Assembly: GCF_000497755.1 (NCBI RefSeq)
Contig: NZ_AYOD01000011.1
Location: forward strand, 139,741-203,740
DNA: 64,000 bases
Reading direction: 5' to 3'
Origin: Aliihoeflea sp. 2WW
Lineage (GTDB): Bacteria > Pseudomonadota > Alphaproteobacteria > Rhizobiales > Rhizobiaceae
The translations under genes and the position numbers were made by a program. How positions within the stretch are numbered: the stretch's first letter is position 1; each line of letters starts with the position of its first letter. Below are positions 1 through 9,228 of this stretch, piece after piece. The notes under the pieces were generated by a model, which saw only the letters and a program-made list of their open reading frames with translations, was not told the DNA's origin and did no database searches.

Positions 1-9
1 CCACACCGC

Positions 10-1161
10 TCATCTGAACGTCTTCCGGGGGTCGAAGGCGTCGCGGACGGCTTCGCCGACGAAGATCAGCAGCGACAGCATCACCGACAGCGACAGGAAG
101 CCGACGATGCCGAGCCAGGGCGCGTTGAGGTTGCGCTGGCCCTGGCGGAGGAGTTCGCCGAGCGAGGCGGAGCCGGGGGGCAGGCCGAAGCCGAGGAAAT
201 CGAGCGAGGTCAGCGTCGTGATCGAGCCGTTGAGGATGAAGGGCAGGAAGGTCAGCGTCGCGACCATCGCGTTCGGCAGGAGGTGGCGGAACATGATCGT
301 GGCGTTGCCGACGCCGAGCGCCCGCGCCGCGTTCACATATTCGAAGTTGCGTGCGCGCAGGAATTCGGCGCGCACGACTCCGACGAACGCCACCCATGAG
401 AAGAGCAGCATGATGCCGAGCAGGATGAAGAAGCCCGGCGGCAGGATCGCAGCGATGATGAGGATCAGATAGAGGACCGGGATCGACGACCAGATCTCGA
501 TCACGCGCTGGAAGATCAAGTCCGTCCAGCCGCCGAAATAGCCTTGCACGGCACCGGCCGTGACACCGATGATCGCCGAGGCGGCCGTCAGGACGAGGCC
601 GAACAGGACCGAAATGCGGAAGCCGTAGATGACGCGCGCGGCGACATCGCGGGCCTGGTCGTCCGTGCCGAGCCAGTTGAAATTGCCGAGCGTGCAGTTC
701 GGATCGTCCGCGCCCTCGAAATAGCGCTGGCAGCGCGTCTCGCGGTCATAAAGCCAGGATGGCTTGGCGGGCGCAGCCTCTGGGATCTCGTTGTTCACCG
801 TGCGGTAGGAATAGCGGATCGGCGGCCAGATCATCCAGCCATTCGCCTCGATCTCCTCCTGGATGATCGGATCGCGATAATCCGTCACCGCGAGGAAGCC
901 GCCGAACTTTTCCTCCGGATAGTCGACGACGGTCGGGAAGAGGATTTCACCATTGTAGGAGGCGAGGACCGGCTTGTCGTTGGCGATGAACTCGGCGAAC
1001 AGCGACAGCACGAACAGGACGAGGAAGATCCAGAGCGACCAGTAGCCGCGCCGGTTCGCCTTGAAATTCTGCCAGCGGCGTTGGTTGAGCGGCGAGAGCC
1101 ACGGCCGCGCGACCTTCTCGCGTACTTCCTCGACCTGCGCCTTGGCGAGCATGTCGGACAT
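10..1161 (-). CDS. yejE: Peptide ABC transporter permease YejE
   Basis: Inner-membrane permease of a YejABEF-type oligopeptide importer, 383 residues. One N-terminal membrane segment (about residues 40-60) is followed by a periplasmic stretch of about 100 residues, then the five-helix binding-protein-dependent transport core. The cytoplasmic EAA-type loop with its conserved A-L-G element is visible (ARALGVGNATIMFRHLLPNA). The long insert after the first helix is typical of the YejE/OppC class. Its ATG overlaps the yejB stop by one base (TGATG), so the two are probably translationally coupled. The stop lies only 9 bases from the left edge, so the expected ATPase gene yejF would be just outside. 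Family assignment is firm; the substrate (peptides) is inferred from the family. Confidence 0.93.
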   Translation of the reverse strand: MSDMLAKAQVEEVREKVARPWLSPLNQRRWQNFKANRRGYWSLWIFLVLFVLSLFAEFIANDKPVLASYNGEILFPTVVDYPEEKFGGFLAVTDYRDPIIQEEIEANGWMIWPPIRYSYRTVNNEIPEAAPAKPSWLYDRETRCQRYFEGADDPNCTLGNFNWLGTDDQARDVAARVIYGFRISVLFGLVLTAASAIIGVTAGAVQGYFGGWTDLIFQRVIEIWSSIPVLYLILIIAAILPPGFFILLGIMLLFSWVAFVGVVRAEFLRARNFEYVNAARALGVGNATIMFRHLLPNAMVATLTFLPFILNGSITTLTSLDFLGFGLPPGSASLGELLRQGQRNLNAPWLGIVGFLSLSVMLSLLIFVGEAVRDAFDPRKTFR

Positions 1162-2249
1162 CAGACGTCCCTCCGCTCGAAATCGATGCGCGGGTCAATC
1201 CAGGTGTACATAAGGTCCGATAGGAGGCTGACGAGCAGACCGATCAGCGAGAAGATGTAGAGCGTGGCGAAGACGACGGGATAGTCGCGGTCCAGCACCG
1301 AGCGGAAGCCGAGGAGCCCGAGCCCGTCGAGCGAGAAGATGTTCTCGATCAAGAGCGAGCCGGTGAAGAAGGCCGAGATGAAGGCGCCGGGAAAGCCGGC
1401 GATGATGATCAGCATCGCATTGCGGAAGACGTGGCGGTAGAGCACCTGACGCTCGGACAGTCCCTTGGCGCGCGCGGTGACGACGTATTGCTTGCGGATT
1501 TCCTCGAGGAAGGAGTTCTTGGTCAAAAGCGTCGTCGTCGCGAAGGCGGAAAGGACCATCGCGGTCAGCGGCAGCGCGAGGTGCCAGAAATAGTCGATGA
1601 TGCGCTCGGGCCAGGAGAGGTCCGACCAGTTTTCGGAGGTGAGGCCGCGCAGCGGGAACCAGTCGAAGAACGAGCCGCCGGCAAAGAGCACCATCAAGAG
1701 GATCGCGAACAGGAAGCCCGGGATCGCGTAGGCGACGATGACGATGCCGCTCGTCCACACGTCGAAGCTCGAGCCGTCCTTCACCGCCTTGCGGATGCCG
1801 AGCGGGATCGAGATCGCGTAGGAGATGAGGGTGATCCACAGGCCGAGCGAGATCGATACCGGCATCTTCTCGATGATCAGGTCGATGACCGAGATGTCGC
1901 GGAAGTAGCTGTCGCCGAAATCGAACCGTGCGTAGTTCCAGATCATGTTGGCGAAGCGTTCGAGCGGCGGCTTGTCGAAGCCGAACTGGCGTTCGAGCTG
2001 GGCGATGAACTCCGGATCGAGCCCCTGCGCGCCGCGATAGCTAGATTCGCCGCCGGTATCGAAATTCTGGAAGTCGGAACTGCCGCCGCCGATGCGGTCG
2101 GCCGCGCCGCCGCCCTGCCCGGTGATGTTGGCGATCACCTGCTCCACCGGTCCGCCCGGCGCGAACTGGATGACGATGAACGAGATCGCCATGATGCCGA
2201 ACAAGGTCGGAATCATCAGCAACAGACGTCGAAGGATATAGGCGCCCAT
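1161..2249 (-). CDS. yejB: Peptide ABC transporter permease YejB
   Basis: Partner permease of YejE, 362 residues. It starts [19 protein letters not shown], the standard first helix of DppB/OppB-like permeases. A periplasmic insert rich in Gly, Ser and Asp (about residues 40-75) follows, then the transport core with the EAA loop ([20 protein letters not shown]). The binding-protein gene ends 36 bases upstream and yejE begins inside its stop codon, so it is the third gene of a leftward operon. The N-terminal insert is longer than in generic DppB, which supports the YejB subclass. The function as half of the membrane channel is known for the family. Confidence 0.93.
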   Translation of the reverse strand: MGAYILRRLLLMIPTLFGIMAISFIVIQFAPGGPVEQVIANITGQGGGAADRIGGGSSDFQNFDTGGESSYRGAQGLDPEFIAQLERQFGFDKPPLERFANMIWNYARFDFGDSYFRDISVIDLIIEKMPVSISLGLWITLISYAISIPLGIRKAVKDGSSFDVWTSGIVIVAYAIPGFLFAILLMVLFAGGSFFDWFPLRGLTSENWSDLSWPERIIDYFWHLALPLTAMVLSAFATTTLLTKNSFLEEIRKQYVVTARAKGLSERQVLYRHVFRNAMLIIIAGFPGAFISAFFTGSLLIENIFSLDGLGLLGFRSVLDRDYPVVFATLYIFSLIGLLVSLLSDLMYTWIDPRIDFERRDV

Positions 2250-2285
2250 CAGGTGGACTTCGCTGCGAGGGTGGTCAAATCAGTC

Positions 2286-4160
2286 TTAAGCCCTGCCAAT
2301 CGATTTCGCCTTTTCCTCGTCGTACCACCACAAGGCCTCGACGGGGAAGCCATAGTCCGGCTTCGGGTCCTTGAAGCCGAACATGTCCCAATAGGCCGCC
2401 CGGTGATTCGGCGCATGCCAATTTGGAATCCAGTCATGGCGCGCGCGCAAGATGCGGTCCATGACCTTCAGCGTCACGACGAGGCCGTCGCGGGTCTCGG
2501 CCTTGCCGGCACGCTCAATGAGCGCGTCCAGCGCCGGCGATTTCGTGCCGGGATAGTTGCGCGTTCCCGGTAGGTCCGCCGAGCGCGAATGGAAGAAATT
2601 GGCGAGCGAATCGCGCGTCGGCGTCGCGCCGAAGGACGCAGCCATGCCCACCATGTCGAAATCGAAATCGAGCTGGCGCGCCTGGTATTGCGCTGAATCG
2701 ACCTGTCGGATCGAGGCGTCGATGCCGATCTGGCGCATGTTTTCGACGAAGGGCGAGCCCGATCGGATGAAGACCTCGTCCTGGATCAGGTATTCGACAG
2801 TCAGCGGCTGCCCGGCCGCATTCCGGAGCACGCGGCCATCGGCCTGCCATCCGGCCTCCATCAGAAGACGGCGCGCTTCGCGCAGCAGGCGCCTGTCGCG
2901 GCCCGAACCATCCGAAATCGGCGCGACCACCGCCTCGCCGAAAGCTTTTTCTGGGATGTCGCTGCGGAATGGCTCCAGCAGCGCAAGTTCTACCTCGGAC
3001 GGTGCGCTCTCGGCGCGGAACTCCGATTTTTCGAACACCGAATTGGAGCGCGCATACGCATCGTAGAAGAGGTTGCGGTTCGTCCATTCGAAGTCGAAGC
3101 ACATGCCGATGGCCTGGCGGGTGCGCGGATCGGCGAATTTCTCGCGTCGCTGGTTGAGCGCCCAGGCCTGCATCGAGGGCGACAGTTCGCTGGGGAACTC
3201 GCGCTTGACGACGCGCCCGTCCGTGATCGCCGGGAAGTCGTAGCCCGTCGCCCAGGTCCGCGCCGTGAACTCCTGACGAAACTGAATGTCGCCCTTCTTG
3301 AACGCCTCGAAAGCGGCATTGCGGTCGCGGTAGAACTCGATACGGATCGTGTCGAAATGGAAAAGCCCGCGCATGACCGGCAGGTCGCGACCCCAGTAGT
3401 CCTCGACGCGATCGTATTCGATCGTCTGTCCGGCATTCACGCGACCGACCTTGTAGGGGCCCGAGCCGAGCGGGGGCTTGAGCTGCGAGGCGTCGAACGG
3501 GTTCTCCTCATAGAACGCCTTCGAGACGATCGGCATGGCAATGACCGAAAAGATCGTCCGCGAGGACTGGTTGCCGTTGAAGGCGATGCGGAAGGTCGCC
3601 TCGTCCTCGGCCACCGCCTCCGTCATCTCGCTCAAGGGCAGGACGAGCGAGGGGTGGCCCTTTTCCTTGAAGAGATTGAACGAATAGGCGACGTCCTCGG
3701 CCGTCAGCTTGGAGCCGTCGTGGAAGCGCGCCTGCGGCCGAAGCTTGAAGGTGAAGGAATTGCGATCGTCGGCAATGGTGATGGTTTCCGCCAGAAGTCC
3801 GTAGGCCGAATCCGGCTCGTCGAGCGAGCCGGCCATCAGGCTGTCGAAGCACAGCTCCATGCGCGGCGGCGCGTCGCCGCGGGGCACGAAGGAGTTCAGC
3901 GTGTTGAAGGTGAGGACCGACTGGTTGTAGCCCCAGTTCGGCACCGAGAAATTGAACCGCCCGCCTTTCGGCGCATCCGGGTTCGCATAGTCAAAATGCG
4001 TGAAATCGGGCCCGTATTTCAGGTCGCCGAAGGCCGAGATGCCATAGAGAGGTGTCCCAGTCTGAAGTTGCGCCAGCGCGACACGCGGCAGAAACGGCGC
4101 GGCGAAAGCGGCGCCGCCGAGCGCCAGGAAGGCACGGCGGTCGATACCTGCGCCGCTCAT
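2286..4160 (-). CDS. yejA: YejA-type extracellular peptide-binding protein (second copy, Tat signal)
   Basis: Periplasmic solute-binding protein of ABC substrate-binding family 5, 624 residues from the chosen start. The ATG at 4160 overlaps the upstream gene's stop by four bases (ATGA); an open frame continues further upstream but only inside that gene. The N-terminus carries a twin-arginine signal (DRRAFLALGG, then a hydrophobic run ending A-L-A-Q), so export is probably by Tat. The mature part has the YejA-type pattern Y-A-N-P-D-A-P-K-G-G near its start and the SBP_5 fold throughout. It is a paralogue of the gene immediately upstream and precedes yejB by 36 bases. Its ligand may differ from that of the first copy; this is inference. 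Confidence 0.9.
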   Translation of the reverse strand: MSGAGIDRRAFLALGGAAFAAPFLPRVALAQLQTGTPLYGISAFGDLKYGPDFTHFDYANPDAPKGGRFNFSVPNWGYNQSVLTFNTLNSFVPRGDAPPRMELCFDSLMAGSLDEPDSAYGLLAETITIADDRNSFTFKLRPQARFHDGSKLTAEDVAYSFNLFKEKGHPSLVLPLSEMTEAVAEDEATFRIAFNGNQSSRTIFSVIAMPIVSKAFYEENPFDASQLKPPLGSGPYKVGRVNAGQTIEYDRVEDYWGRDLPVMRGLFHFDTIRIEFYRDRNAAFEAFKKGDIQFRQEFTARTWATGYDFPAITDGRVVKREFPSELSPSMQAWALNQRREKFADPRTRQAIGMCFDFEWTNRNLFYDAYARSNSVFEKSEFRAESAPSEVELALLEPFRSDIPEKAFGEAVVAPISDGSGRDRRLLREARRLLMEAGWQADGRVLRNAAGQPLTVEYLIQDEVFIRSGSPFVENMRQIGIDASIRQVDSAQYQARQLDFDFDMVGMAASFGATPTRDSLANFFHSRSADLPGTRNYPGTKSPALDALIERAGKAETRDGLVVTLKVMDRILRARHDWIPNWHAPNHRAAYWDMFGFKDPKPDYGFPVEALWWYDEEKAKSIGRA

Positions 4161-6052
4161 TCCGCTTCCTCGATCTGCTCTTCGATCTCGGCCTCGCGGT
4201 CCTGCAATATCCACCAGGATTGCGGGTCGATGCCGGAATATTCGGGCTGCTTTTCGGGAATGCCGAACTTGTTCCAGTAGGCGTAGCGCATGGTCGGCTG
4301 GAAATATTGCGGCACGGTGTAGTAGTTCCACAGGAGCACGCGGTCGAGCGCGCGCGTTGCCGCCACCAGCTCATCGCGGTCGGCCGCGTAGATGATCTTG
4401 TCGATCAGCGCATCCACCACCGGGTCCTTGATGCCGGGCACGTTGCGCGAGCCTTCGGCGTCCGCGGCCTGCGTGCTCCAATAATCGCGCTGCTCGTTGC
4501 CGGGCGATTCGGATTGCGGGAAGCGCGCCGTCACGGCGTCGAACTCGAAGGCCTGATAGCGCTGGATGTATTGCGAGGTGTCGACAATGCGCAGCGTCGC
4601 GTCGATGCCGAGGCGGCGCAGATTGGCGATGTAGCCGCCCGTGATGATCTCGCTCGTCGGCGAGGAACCCAGGAATTCGATCCGGAATTGCTCGCCGCTC
4701 TCCTTGTTCACCATGCGGCCGCCCTGGATCGCCCAGCCCGCTTCGTCGAAGAGCCGGACCGCCTCGCGCAGATTGTCGCGCTGCGCCTGCGGCGTGTCGA
4801 AGACGGGCAGCTTAAACTCTTCGGTGAAAAGCTCCTGCGGCAGCGCATCGCGATGCGCTTCGAGCATTTCAAGCTCCTGCCCTTCCGGCACGCCGCTCGA
4901 CGCCAGTTCGGAACGTTCGAAATAGCTGGAAAAGCGCTCGTTCATCTCGAAGAACTGAAGCCGGTTCTGCTCCTCGAAATTGTAGGCCAGCGTCAGTGCC
5001 TGGCGCACGCGCCGGTCCTGGAAGCGGGGCTGGCGCATGTTGAAAGCGAAGGCCTGCATGTGCTGGATGCCGCCCGAGATGAATTCGCGCTTGATGACGT
5101 CTCCGCGCTCGAAGGCCGGGAAATTGTACTCGACCGCCCAGCGCCGCGTGCTCGTTTCCTGCCGGATATCCTCGAAGCCGCCGCGGGTGAAGGCCAGGAA
5201 CTCGGCATTGTCATCCTGGAAATAGGTATAGGTCATGCGGTCGAAATTGTTGCGCCCGATGTTGACCGGCTCCTCGGCACCCCAATAATCCTCGACGCGC
5301 TCCCAGACGATGCGCGAGCCGGGATCGAAGGATGCGATCCTGTAAGGTCCGCTGCCAAGCGGCGCTTCGAGAGTCGGATTGGCGATATTGCGCTTCTGCC
5401 CGCGCGCGTTCTCGCCTTCCCACCAATGCTTCGGCAGAACCGCCAGATCGCCCATGATGTGCGGCAGTTCGCGGTTGCCGGTCTGGTCGAAGGTGAACTC
5501 GACTTCGCGCTCGGAAATCGCGACCGCCGCGGTGACGTTCGCATAGTAACGGCTATAGGCCGGGCTGATCTCCTTCAGCTTCTCGAAGGACCAGACCACG
5601 TCCTCGGCCGTGACCGGCTCGCCATCGTGCCAGCGCGCATCCGGGTTCAGGCGATAGATCGCCGAGGAATAGTCGTCCGGATAGGTGAAGGCCTCGGCGA
5701 TCAGCGCATGGCTCGTCCCGGCCTCGTCCGGGGATTGCTGCATCAGCGTATCCCAGAGAAGTCCGCCGAACTGGCCGAGGCCGGCCGCGGGCGTGCCGCG
5801 CACGATGAACGGGTTGAAGCTGTCGAAGGTGCCGAAGGCCGCCGAATTCAGCGTGCCGCCCTTGGGCGCGTCAGGGTTCACGTAGGAATAGCGGGTGAAT
5901 TCCTCGGCCGGCGGCTCGGTCTGGATCAGCGAGGAGGTCGTGCGCCATTCGGCCTCGGCATCCTGCGCCAGCGCAGTGCTCGCACCAGCGAGCAGAACGG
6001 TCGCAACGACCCATGATTTGCGCAGATGATCGCCCCAGCGGCCCAATTCCAT
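4157..6052 (-). CDS. yejA: YejA-type extracellular peptide-binding protein (first copy, Sec signal)
   Basis: First gene of the leftward peptide-importer operon; an SBP family 5 protein of 631 residues. The start was set at 6052 because a GAGGAG ribosome site sits 9 bases upstream. An in-frame ATG at 6061 is directly abutted by that site and is less likely. The signal peptide is of Sec type (positive n-region, VVATVLLAGASTALAQ). The mature protein shows the Y-V-N-P-D-A-P-K-G-G element and the usual SBP_5 domain, collinear with the downstream paralogue. Tandem binding proteins feeding one permease pair suggest two substrate specificities for one importer, but no ligand can be read from sequence. 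Confidence 0.91.
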   Translation of the reverse strand: MELGRWGDHLRKSWVVATVLLAGASTALAQDAEAEWRTTSSLIQTEPPAEEFTRYSYVNPDAPKGGTLNSAAFGTFDSFNPFIVRGTPAAGLGQFGGLLWDTLMQQSPDEAGTSHALIAEAFTYPDDYSSAIYRLNPDARWHDGEPVTAEDVVWSFEKLKEISPAYSRYYANVTAAVAISEREVEFTFDQTGNRELPHIMGDLAVLPKHWWEGENARGQKRNIANPTLEAPLGSGPYRIASFDPGSRIVWERVEDYWGAEEPVNIGRNNFDRMTYTYFQDDNAEFLAFTRGGFEDIRQETSTRRWAVEYNFPAFERGDVIKREFISGGIQHMQAFAFNMRQPRFQDRRVRQALTLAYNFEEQNRLQFFEMNERFSSYFERSELASSGVPEGQELEMLEAHRDALPQELFTEEFKLPVFDTPQAQRDNLREAVRLFDEAGWAIQGGRMVNKESGEQFRIEFLGSSPTSEIITGGYIANLRRLGIDATLRIVDTSQYIQRYQAFEFDAVTARFPQSESPGNEQRDYWSTQAADAEGSRNVPGIKDPVVDALIDKIIYAADRDELVAATRALDRVLLWNYYTVPQYFQPTMRYAYWNKFGIPEKQPEYSGIDPQSWWILQDREAEIEEQIEEAE

Positions 6053-6157
6053 TCGACGCATCTCCTCTTCGTCCGAGCCCGCACCCTATCCCATCGGGCG
6101 TGATTGGAAACCGGCTACGTGGCTAAACTTTGCGTGGCCGGGCATTTTCACAAACGC

Positions 6158-6185
6158 AAAAAAGCCGGGCGAAACCCGGCTTTTT
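6158..6185 (-). terminator. Intrinsic terminator after the cytochrome c gene
   Basis: A GCCGGG/CCCGGC stem with loop CGAAA is flanked by six A and five T on the plus strand, so it can act in both directions. On the minus strand it lies 26 bases beyond the cytochrome c stop and ends in six U. It also separates that gene from the leftward yej operon. Confidence 0.88.
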
Positions 6186-6210
6186 CGTGATCGTCGATAT
6201 TACGGTTTGG

Positions 6211-7143
6211 TTAGTTCTGCGCCGGAGCCCGCTCTTCTTCCTCGCTCACCTCGCCATCGGCGGCAGGCGTCGCGGGGTCGGTCTCGGGCGAAGCGGCGGA
6301 ACCGTCTTCCTCGGGCGTTGCGTCTGCCGGAGCAGCTTCCGTCTCGCTTGCAGCATCGGCATCGGCCGGCTCTGCGGCATCGTCAGCCGGCGCGGCTTCA
6401 TCGGCGCCAGGCGCAGCCTCGTCGGCCGCCGGCGCGACGTCCTCGGCAGGAGCGGCCTCTTCGCCTTCAGCGGCAGGTGCAGCATCCTCGCCTTCGGCAG
6501 CCGGAGCAGCGTCTTCACCTTCGGCGGCTGGCGCGGCTTCCTCGCCCTCGGCGGGAGCAGCTTCCTCGCCCTCGGCCGACTCTTCTTCAGCGGCGGCCGG
6601 CTCGGGCAGCGGCATCGGGTTGTCCGACTGGGCGTTGATGTAGGCGATCAGGTTGGCTTCTTCCTGCGGATCGCGGATACCGGCGAAGGCCATCGTCGTT
6701 CCCGGCACGTAGGAGCGCGGGTTGACGAGGAATGCGCTCAGATTCTCGAATTCCCAAGTCTTGGTGCCGCCCTCGGAATATTCGGTCATCGCGGCGGAAT
6801 AGGAAAAGCCTTCGTGCGACGCGACGACACGGCCCAGCACGTCGTGCAGGTTCGGGCCGACGCGGTTCGCGCCGCCAGCCTCGATCGTGTGGCACGAGGC
6901 GCAGCGGCGGAAGGCCGCTTCGCCAGCAGCCGGGTCGGCGCTGGCGAGAAGGTCGAGCGCGCTCGGGCCGGTTTCGGCCGGCGCTCCGCCGCCTGCGGGC
7001 TCCTCGGGAACCTCGATCGCATAGCCCGGAGTTTCGGGAGCATGGGACGCAAAGATCGCGTCCGACACAAGGCTGACCGAAAAGACGACGAAAACGACGC
7101 CCAGAAACGCGCCGATCAGCTTGTTAAGTTCAAAAGAGTCCAT
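6211..7143 (-). CDS. Membrane-anchored cytochrome c with a long acidic Ala/Glu/Pro repeat tail
   Basis: A 310-residue class I cytochrome c. An uncleaved N-terminal membrane anchor (residues 8-28) precedes a c-type domain with the haem-attachment motif CASCH at 81-85 and a likely axial methionine at 151 (PGTTMAFAG). The order matches the CycM/cytochrome c552 type that carries electrons in the respiratory chain at the periplasmic face. Residues 181-310 are an extra low-complexity tail of repeated A-A-P-A-(A)-E-G-E-(D/E) units, strongly acidic and probably disordered. It is transcribed divergently from kdsB, an order common in rhizobia. The cytochrome function is firm; the role of the tail is unknown. 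Confidence 0.88.
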   Translation of the reverse strand: MDSFELNKLIGAFLGVVFVVFSVSLVSDAIFASHAPETPGYAIEVPEEPAGGGAPAETGPSALDLLASADPAAGEAAFRRCASCHTIEAGGANRVGPNLHDVLGRVVASHEGFSYSAAMTEYSEGGTKTWEFENLSAFLVNPRSYVPGTTMAFAGIRDPQEEANLIAYINAQSDNPMPLPEPAAAEEESAEGEEAAPAEGEEAAPAAEGEDAAPAAEGEDAAPAAEGEEAAPAEDVAPAADEAAPGADEAAPADDAAEPADADAASETEAAPADATPEEDGSAASPETDPATPAADGEVSEEEERAPAQN

Positions 7144-7350
7144 CTACCCAAGGCTCCAAGGTTCGACCGGGGTGATGCGGCGTGCGGCCGGCGCACACGC
7201 GTCAAAGGGTCCCCCACCCGGTCGTGCCGGTGAAAATCGCGCGGAAACTAGGTCTTTTGCTTGGATGTTGCAACACATATAAGGGCCTTTCCACGTGAGA
7301 CCTTTTGCCACTTTTCCGACCTTCCCGAGAGCCGCACCATCGCTTCGCGC

Positions 7351-8076
7351 ATGTCCAGACTAATCCTCATTCCCGCCCGCATGGCCTCCACCCGCCTGCC
7401 CGGCAAGCCGCTGGCGGACATCGCCGGGCTGCCGATGATCGTGCAGGTCGCAAGGCGCGCTGCCGAAAGCGGCGCGGGCGAGATCGCCATCGCGACCGAC
7501 AGTGACGAAGTGGCGCGCGCCGTCGAGGCCCTTGGCTTCGTGGCCGTGATGACGGCGGCAAGCCACCAGTCCGGCTCCGACCGCATCTTCGAGGCGCTGC
7601 AGAAGCTTGATCCCGACGGGCGCTACACGACGATCGTCAACCTCCAGGGCGACCTGCCGACCATCGATCCCGCACTGATCGCGAGCACGGCCGACGTGCT
7701 CGAAGGGGGCGATGCCGACATCGCCACGCTGGGCGTCGAGATCGAGGACGAGGCGGAGAAGACCAATCCGAACGTCGTCAAGATCGTCGGCTCGCCGCTC
7801 GCGCCCGACCGTCTGCGCGCGCTTTATTTCACCCGCGCGACCGCGCCATGGGGCGAAGGCCCGCTCTACCACCATATCGGCATCTACGCCTATCGCCGCG
7901 CCGCGCTCGAACGCTTCGTCGGCCTCGGCCCGAGCCCCTTGGAGACGCGCGAGCGGCTGGAGCAGCTGCGCGCGCTCGAAGCGGGCATGCGCATCGATGT
8001 CGGCCTCGTCCGTTCCGTTCCGCTGGGCGTCGATACGCCCGAAGATCTCGAGCGCGCCCGCGCCATGTTGTCGTAA
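7351..8076 (+). CDS. kdsB: 3-deoxy-manno-octulosonate cytidylyltransferase
   Basis: KdsB activates Kdo as CMP-Kdo for lipopolysaccharide core synthesis in the cytoplasm. The 241-residue protein opens with the signature [20 protein letters not shown], the nucleotide-binding loop of the family, and continues with the A-T-D-S-D-E-V and S-G-S-D-R-I-F motifs. The open frame reaches back to 7261, but the methionine directly before SRLILIP matches the family start and length (about 245). pheA follows after 17 bases, so the two are probably co-transcribed. A possible -10 box (TATAAG at 7278-7283) lies upstream, but no good -35 box is visible. Confidence 0.95.
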   Translation: MSRLILIPARMASTRLPGKPLADIAGLPMIVQVARRAAESGAGEIAIATDSDEVARAVEALGFVAVMTAASHQSGSDRIFEALQKLDPDGRYTTIVNLQGDLPTIDPALIASTADVLEGGDADIATLGVEIEDEAEKTNPNVVKIVGSPLAPDRLRALYFTRATAPWGEGPLYHHIGIYAYRRAALERFVGLGPSPLETRERLEQLRALEAGMRIDVGLVRSVPLGVDTPEDLERARAMLS

Positions 8077-8093
8077 GGAAGAGCAGAAGCCGC

Positions 8094-8954
8094 ATGTCCA
8101 GGACCAACCGCATCGCATTTCAGGGTGAACCCGGCGCCAATTCCGACACCGCCTGCCGCAACATGTTTCCCGGCATGGAGCCGATGCCCTGCGCGACCTT
8201 CGAGGACGCGTTCAATGCGGTCGAGAGCGGTGCGGCCGAACTTGCGATGATCCCGATCGAGAACACGATCGCCGGCCGCGTCGCCGACATCCATCACCTC
8301 CTGCCCGAATCGAGCCTGCACATCGTCGGCGAATATTTCCTGCCGATCCATTTCCAGCTCATGGTCCTGCCGGGCGTGAAGATCGACGAGATCAAGTCCG
8401 TTCACAGCCACATTCACGCGCTCGGCCAGTGCCGCAACGTGATCCGCAAGAACAAGTGGAAGCCGGTCATCGCCGGCGACACGGCCGGCGCTGCGCGCCA
8501 GGTGGCCGACGAAGGCGACCGCACCGCCGCAGCGCTCGCGCCTGTCCTTGCCGCCGAACTCTACGGCCTCGACATCGTCGCAGAGAACGTCGAGGACACC
8601 GACAACAACGTCACCCGCTTCGTCGTGCTGGCGAAGGAGGAATCCTGGGCTCCGCGCAAGTCGGCCGACGATCTGATGATGACGACCTTCATCTTCCGCG
8701 TGCACAACATCCCGGCCGCGCTCTACAAGGCCATGGGCGGCTTCGCCACCAATGGCGTCAACATGACCAAGCTGGAGAGCTACCAGCTCGGCGGCACCTT
8801 CTTCGCCTCGCAATTCTACGCCGACATCGAAGGCCACCCCGACGACGCCAATGTCGCTCAGGCGCTCAAGGAACTCGACTTCTTCTCGCGCGAAGTACGG
8901 GTGCTCGGGGTCTATCCGGCGGCGGAGTTCCGGATCAGCCAGCGTCCTTCTTGA
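8094..8954 (+). CDS. pheA: Prephenate dehydratase
   Basis: Converts prephenate to phenylpyruvate, the committed step of phenylalanine synthesis. The 286-residue protein begins MSRTNRIAFQGEPGANSD and has a type 2 periplasmic-binding-like catalytic domain (about 1-185) ending in the N-N-V-T-R-F motif that contains the catalytic threonine. A C-terminal ACT domain (about 200-278) follows, with G-V-N-M-T-K-L-E-S-Y in place of the classical ESRP motif. The start at 8094 is preceded by AAGGAAGAG. It is the monofunctional form without a chorismate mutase domain, as usual in rhizobia. Feedback control by phenylalanine through the ACT domain is inferred from the family. Confidence 0.95.
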   Translation: MSRTNRIAFQGEPGANSDTACRNMFPGMEPMPCATFEDAFNAVESGAAELAMIPIENTIAGRVADIHHLLPESSLHIVGEYFLPIHFQLMVLPGVKIDEIKSVHSHIHALGQCRNVIRKNKWKPVIAGDTAGAARQVADEGDRTAAALAPVLAAELYGLDIVAENVEDTDNNVTRFVVLAKEESWAPRKSADDLMMTTFIFRVHNIPAALYKAMGGFATNGVNMTKLESYQLGGTFFASQFYADIEGHPDDANVAQALKELDFFSREVRVLGVYPAAEFRISQRPS

Positions 8955-8979
8955 AAAACCCAACTGATGGGATAATGTA

Positions 8980-9228
8980 TTGGTCGTCGTCCACCGTGCG
9001 CATGGCTATCGTTTCGTCATCTACACGCAGGACCACGCGCCGGCCCATATCCATCTCATCGGAGCGGGCAATGCCAAGATCAACCTGATCGGGCCGGACG
9101 GTTCGATCGAGCTGGTCTTTGCGATCGGGATCAAGCGGCCGGAGTTGCGCCGGCTTCTTGAGGAAGTCGCGGCACGGCGCGACGATTTCCTGCAGGACTG
9201 GGAGCGCATTCATGGTGAAGCTGACTGA
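8980..9228 (+). CDS. DUF4160 domain protein, first gene of a DUF4160/DUF2442 pair
   Basis: An 82-residue protein with the DUF4160 core: GYRFVIYTQDHAPAHIHLIG, in which two His flank a Pro-Ala-His-Ile-His stretch, followed by a beta-rich segment and a C-terminal helix ending in a W-E-R-I-H-G element. The only start in frame is TTG at 8980, because the frame is closed upstream by TGA at 8965; GGGA sits about 7 bases before it. The next gene begins inside its last codons (17-base overlap), so the two are translationally coupled. DUF4160 and DUF2442 commonly occur as neighbours and have been suspected to be a toxin-antitoxin type module. Neither activity can be shown from this sequence. Confidence 0.8.
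   Translation: MVVVHRAHGYRFVIYTQDHAPAHIHLIGAGNAKINLIGPDGSIELVFAIGIKRPELRRLLEEVAARRDDFLQDWERIHGEAD

Noticed and set aside
8948-8976. A promoter directly before the DUF4160 gene (GATAAT at 8971-8976)
   Set aside because: The -10 box is good, but no -35 box has correct spacing, and the transcript would start at the TTG start codon without room for the ribosome site.
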